Made by a program: the position numbers and the translations under genes. Of a stretch of 21,649 nt of DNA, positions 18,608 to 21,649 are shown in pieces. Origin of the DNA: Apostichopus leukothele (taxonomy: Eukaryota; Echinodermata; Holothuroidea; Aspidochirotida; Stichopodidae). The first letter of the stretch is position 1, and each line of letters begins with the position of its first letter. The notes below the pieces were generated by a model. That model searched no databases, had not been told where the DNA came from, and saw only the letters and a list, made by a program, of their open reading frames with translations. The DNA lies in contig JAAAKB020113197.1 in assembly GCA_010014835.2 (NCBI GenBank), positions 1 to 21,649 on the forward strand, given 5' to 3'.

Positions 18608-21437
18608 AAAGATGAACATGAAATCAAGACTTTGAATATTTTCAAGTACGCATTAGTGACTAAGTTTCAACAGTTACATGCATTTATATATGACACCTAT
18701 CATGTGCACTCGACGAACGTTATAGGTGTCACATCAAAACGTGTACAATAATCAGTAAAACCAAAATTGTTAAAAGTATATGTTGGTATAGTTGACTTGT
18801 TTAATAGACATTAATGTTGTTGGATTCCAAAAATCTTAAGACCTTTAATGACGTGTAATTATAGAAAGTTGAAAATGTAAGCAAGTATTGTATACTTTTT
18901 GATATGTTTAGATACTCAATCAGTATGAACAGTTACTTGCATTTGTATATGACACCTATAATGTACACTCGGCGTACGTTATAGGTGTCACATCAAAACG
19001 TGTACAAAAATCAGTAAAACCAATACTGGTAAAAGAGCATATTGGTTGTTGATTTGTTTAATAGACATTAATGTTGTTCGATTGAAAACATGTGATGCCT
19101 TTACTCACGTGTTATTATAGAAAGATGAACATGGAATCAAGACTTTGAATAGTTTCAATTACGCATAAGTGAATAAGTTTCAACAGTTACGTGTATTTGT
19201 ATATGACACCTATAATGTAAACTCGGCGTACGTTATAGGTGTCACATCAAAACGTGTACAAAATAAGCTAAAACGAACACTGGAAAAAGAGCATGTTAGA
19301 ATTTCATTTGATTGAATAGATTAATGTTGTTGAAATACCAAACATGTAATGTCTTTAATCACATGTTATCATAGAAAGATGAACATGTAATCAAGACTGA
19401 ATAGTTTCAATTACAGATAAGTGACTAAGTTTCAACAGTAACTTGAATTTTTTATGACACCTATAATGTACACTCGGCGTACGTTATAGGTGTCACATCA
19501 AAACGTACGTGTACAAAAATCAGTAAAACCAACACTGGTAAAAGAGCATGTTGGTAGTTGACTTTTTTAATAGACATTAATGTTGTTGAAATACCAAACA
19601 TGTAATGTTTTTAATCACATGTTATCATAGAGAGATGAACATGAAATCAAGACTTTAAATAGTTTCAATTACACATAAGTGACTAAGTTTCAACAGTAAC
19701 GTGGATTTGTATATGACACCTATAATGTACACTCGGCGTACGTTACAGGTGTCACACCAAAACGTGTACAAAAATCAGTAAAACCAAAACTGGTACAAGT
19801 ATATGTTGATATATTTGACTTGTTTAATAGACATTAATGTTGTTGGATTACCTAAATCTTAAGAACTTTAATGACGTGTAATTATAGAGTGTTGAAAATG
19901 TAAACAAGTATTGTATACTTTCACGTACGTTAAGATACCCAATCAGTATGAACAGTTACGTGAATTTGTATATGACACCTATAATGTACACTCGGCGTAC
20001 GCTATAGGTGTCACATCAAAACATGTACAAAAATCAGTCAAACCAACACTGGAAAAAGAGCATGTTGGTAGTTGACTTGTTTGAAATACATTAATGTTGT
20101 TGGAATATCAAAACAAAATTTTTAGCACTTTAATCACGTGTTATTATAGAAAGTTGAACATGGAATCAAGTCTTTGTATATTTTCAAGTACGCATTAGTG
20201 AATCAGTTTAAACAATTACGTGCATTTTTACATGACACCTATAATGTACACTCGGCGTACGTTATAGGTGTCACATCAAAACCTGTACAAAAATCAGTAA
20301 AACCAAAACTGGTAAAAGTATATGTTGGTATATTTGACTTGTTTAATAGACATTAATGTTGTTGGATTCCCAAAATCTTAAGATCTTTAATGACGTGTTA
20401 TTATATAGAAAGTTAAAAAATGTAAAAAGTATTGTATACTTTCACGTACGTTAAGATACCCAATCAGTATCAACAGTTACGTGAATTTGTATATGACACC
20501 TATAATGTACACTCGGCGTACGTTATAGGTGTCACATCAAAACATGTACACAAATCAGTCAAACCAACACTGGAAAAAGAGCATGTTGGTAGTTGACCTG
20601 AATACCAAAACAAAAATGTTAAGCCCTTTAATCACGTGTTATGATAGAAAGTTGAACATGGAATCAAGACTTTGAATATTTTCAAGTACGCATTAGTGAA
20701 TCAGTTTAAACAATTACGTGCATTTTTATATGACACCTATAATGTACACTCGGCGTACGTTATAGGTGTCACATCAAAACGTGTACAAAAATCAGTAAAA
20801 CCAATAGTGATAAAAGAGCATATTGGTAGTTGATTTGTTTAATAGACATTAATGTTGTTGGATTTAAAAAAAACATGTGATGCCTTTAATCACGTGTTAT
20901 TATAGAAAGAAGAACATTGAATCAAGACTTTGAATATTTTCAAGTACGCATTAGTGAATCAGTTTAAACAGTTACGTGCACTTTTATATGACACCTATAA
21001 TGTACACTCGGCGTACGTTATAGGTGTCACATCAAAACGTGTACAAAAGTCAGTAAAGCCAACACTGGAAAAAGAGCATGTTGGTAGTTGACTTGTTTAA
21101 TAGACATTAATGTTGTTGGATTCCCAAAATCTTAAGACCTTTAATGACGTGTAATTATAGAAAGTTGAAAATGGAAACAAAATTGTATACTTTCACGTAC
21201 GTTAAGATACTCAATCAGTATCAACAGTTACGTGAATTTGTATATGACACCTATCATGTACATTCTGCGTACGTTATAGGTGTCATATCAAAACGTGTAC
21301 AAAAATCAGTAAAACCAATAATGGTAAAAGAGCATACTAGTAGTTCATTTGTTAAATAGACATTAATGTTGTTGGATTAAAAAACATGTTATGACTTAAA
21401 TCACGTGTTATTATAGAAAGATGAACATGGAATCAAA
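18608..21437. repeat. Satellite array, eleven full units of about 255 bp, each with a conserved dyad
   Basis: Units start at 18608, 18865, 19121, 19375, 19631, 19888, 20150, 20409, 20648, 20906 and 21161, with a partial unit from 21417. Lengths are 239-262 bp, mostly 254-259. Each begins AAAG(A/T)TGAA after TATTATAG or a variant. Each holds a 39-bp dyad with arms GACACCTATAA and TTATAGGTGTC, then ACATCAAAACGTGTACAAAA, CATTAATGTTGTTGGA, and a CACGTG- or GACGTG-type motif near the end. The dyad starts at 18692, 18951, 19205, 19456, 19715, 19974, 20234, 20495, 20732, 20990 and 21246. It is identical in six of eleven units. One reading frame through the dyad is open for about 50 codons in many units (VYDTYNVHSAYVIGVTSK), but indels break it in others. 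It looks non-coding. Confidence 0.95.
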
Positions 21438-21649
21438 AATATTTTATTGGAAGATAATATTTTTTTATTTAAGATGTACGTATCAAATAAAGTTTTCTGA
21501 AAACAATTAACCAATTATTCGTACAAAAACGTATATTGTTAGTTCACTTTTTTGAAATACATAATGTTGTCATTGGATTACAACAATTAATTGTTTAAAT
21601 CTTTATCATATTTGTTACTATTGCTAAAACTTTGTTTTAAGCTTTGCAT
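21438..21649. other. Right flank of the satellite
   Basis: AT-rich. The part from 21520 to 21582 (CGTACAAAAACGTATATTGT and ATACATAATGTTGTCATTGG) is a decayed piece of the satellite's second half, without dyad. Nothing else is visible. Confidence 0.6.

Noticed and set aside
18608-21437. Tandem coding exons in the satellite (KYALVNQFKQLRAF...VYDTYNVHSAYVIG in many units, between a TATTATAG acceptor-like site and GTAGTT donor-like site)
   Set aside because: The would-be exon is 178 nt in the 20906 unit, not a multiple of three, so tandem exons would shift frame. Several units have indels or stops (for example the extra CGTA at about 19505), and the bases follow the palindrome rather than codon positions.
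18608-21437. CRISPR array
   Set aside because: The units are about 255 bp, similar throughout, with no short repeat/unique spacer pattern, and the DNA is eukaryotic.

Overview
The window looks like nuclear DNA of a marine invertebrate, most probably an invertebrate deuterostome of echinoderm type. The sequence shows a multi-exon gene with GT-AG introns, AT-rich non-coding DNA, many miniature inverted-repeat transposons (MITEs), and a dispersed repeat built on AGGTCA half-sites of a kind I associate with echinoderm genomes. The taxon is inference; the eukaryotic, repeat-rich nature is seen directly. There is no bacterial-style operon.

Left part (1-9650): one plus-strand gene of seven coding exons between 344 and 8938. 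The exon phases fit together without a gap and give a 367-residue protein. It has an N-terminal beta-grasp-like segment, a middle domain resembling one found in G2E3-like proteins of fish and invertebrates, an acidic/proline-rich linker and a C-terminal C3HC4 RING finger, so it is probably an E3 ubiquitin ligase. A 104-bp tandem repeat (1-232) lies just upstream and a polyadenylation signal at 9623. The introns hold repeats: GAGTAY hexamers, a TTAA-flanked MITE (3779-4031), nuclear-receptor-like AGGTCA repeats and a perfect 33-bp palindrome 45 bp before the RING exon.

Middle part (9650-14300): about 3.4 kb without a supportable gene, then an uninterrupted 417-codon minus-strand reading frame (13042-14295) for a DDE integrase/transposase with an N-terminal helix-turn-helix. 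It has no ATG at its 5' end and probably lacks an upstream exon.

Right part (14780-18380): stacked mobile DNA. A hAT-type MITE with a perfect 8-bp target duplication sits inside an older TTAA-flanked MITE. Next come two direct copies of one segment (about 15655-16875 and 17735-18377). The first copy carries MITE insertions that the second lacks, so the second serves as an empty-site control.

Far right (18435-21440): a satellite array of about 255-bp units, eleven full copies plus degenerate ends. Each unit carries a strongly conserved dyad that can fold into a 16-bp stem with a 7-nt loop, and two types of unit half alternate. This array is the most unusual structure in the window.
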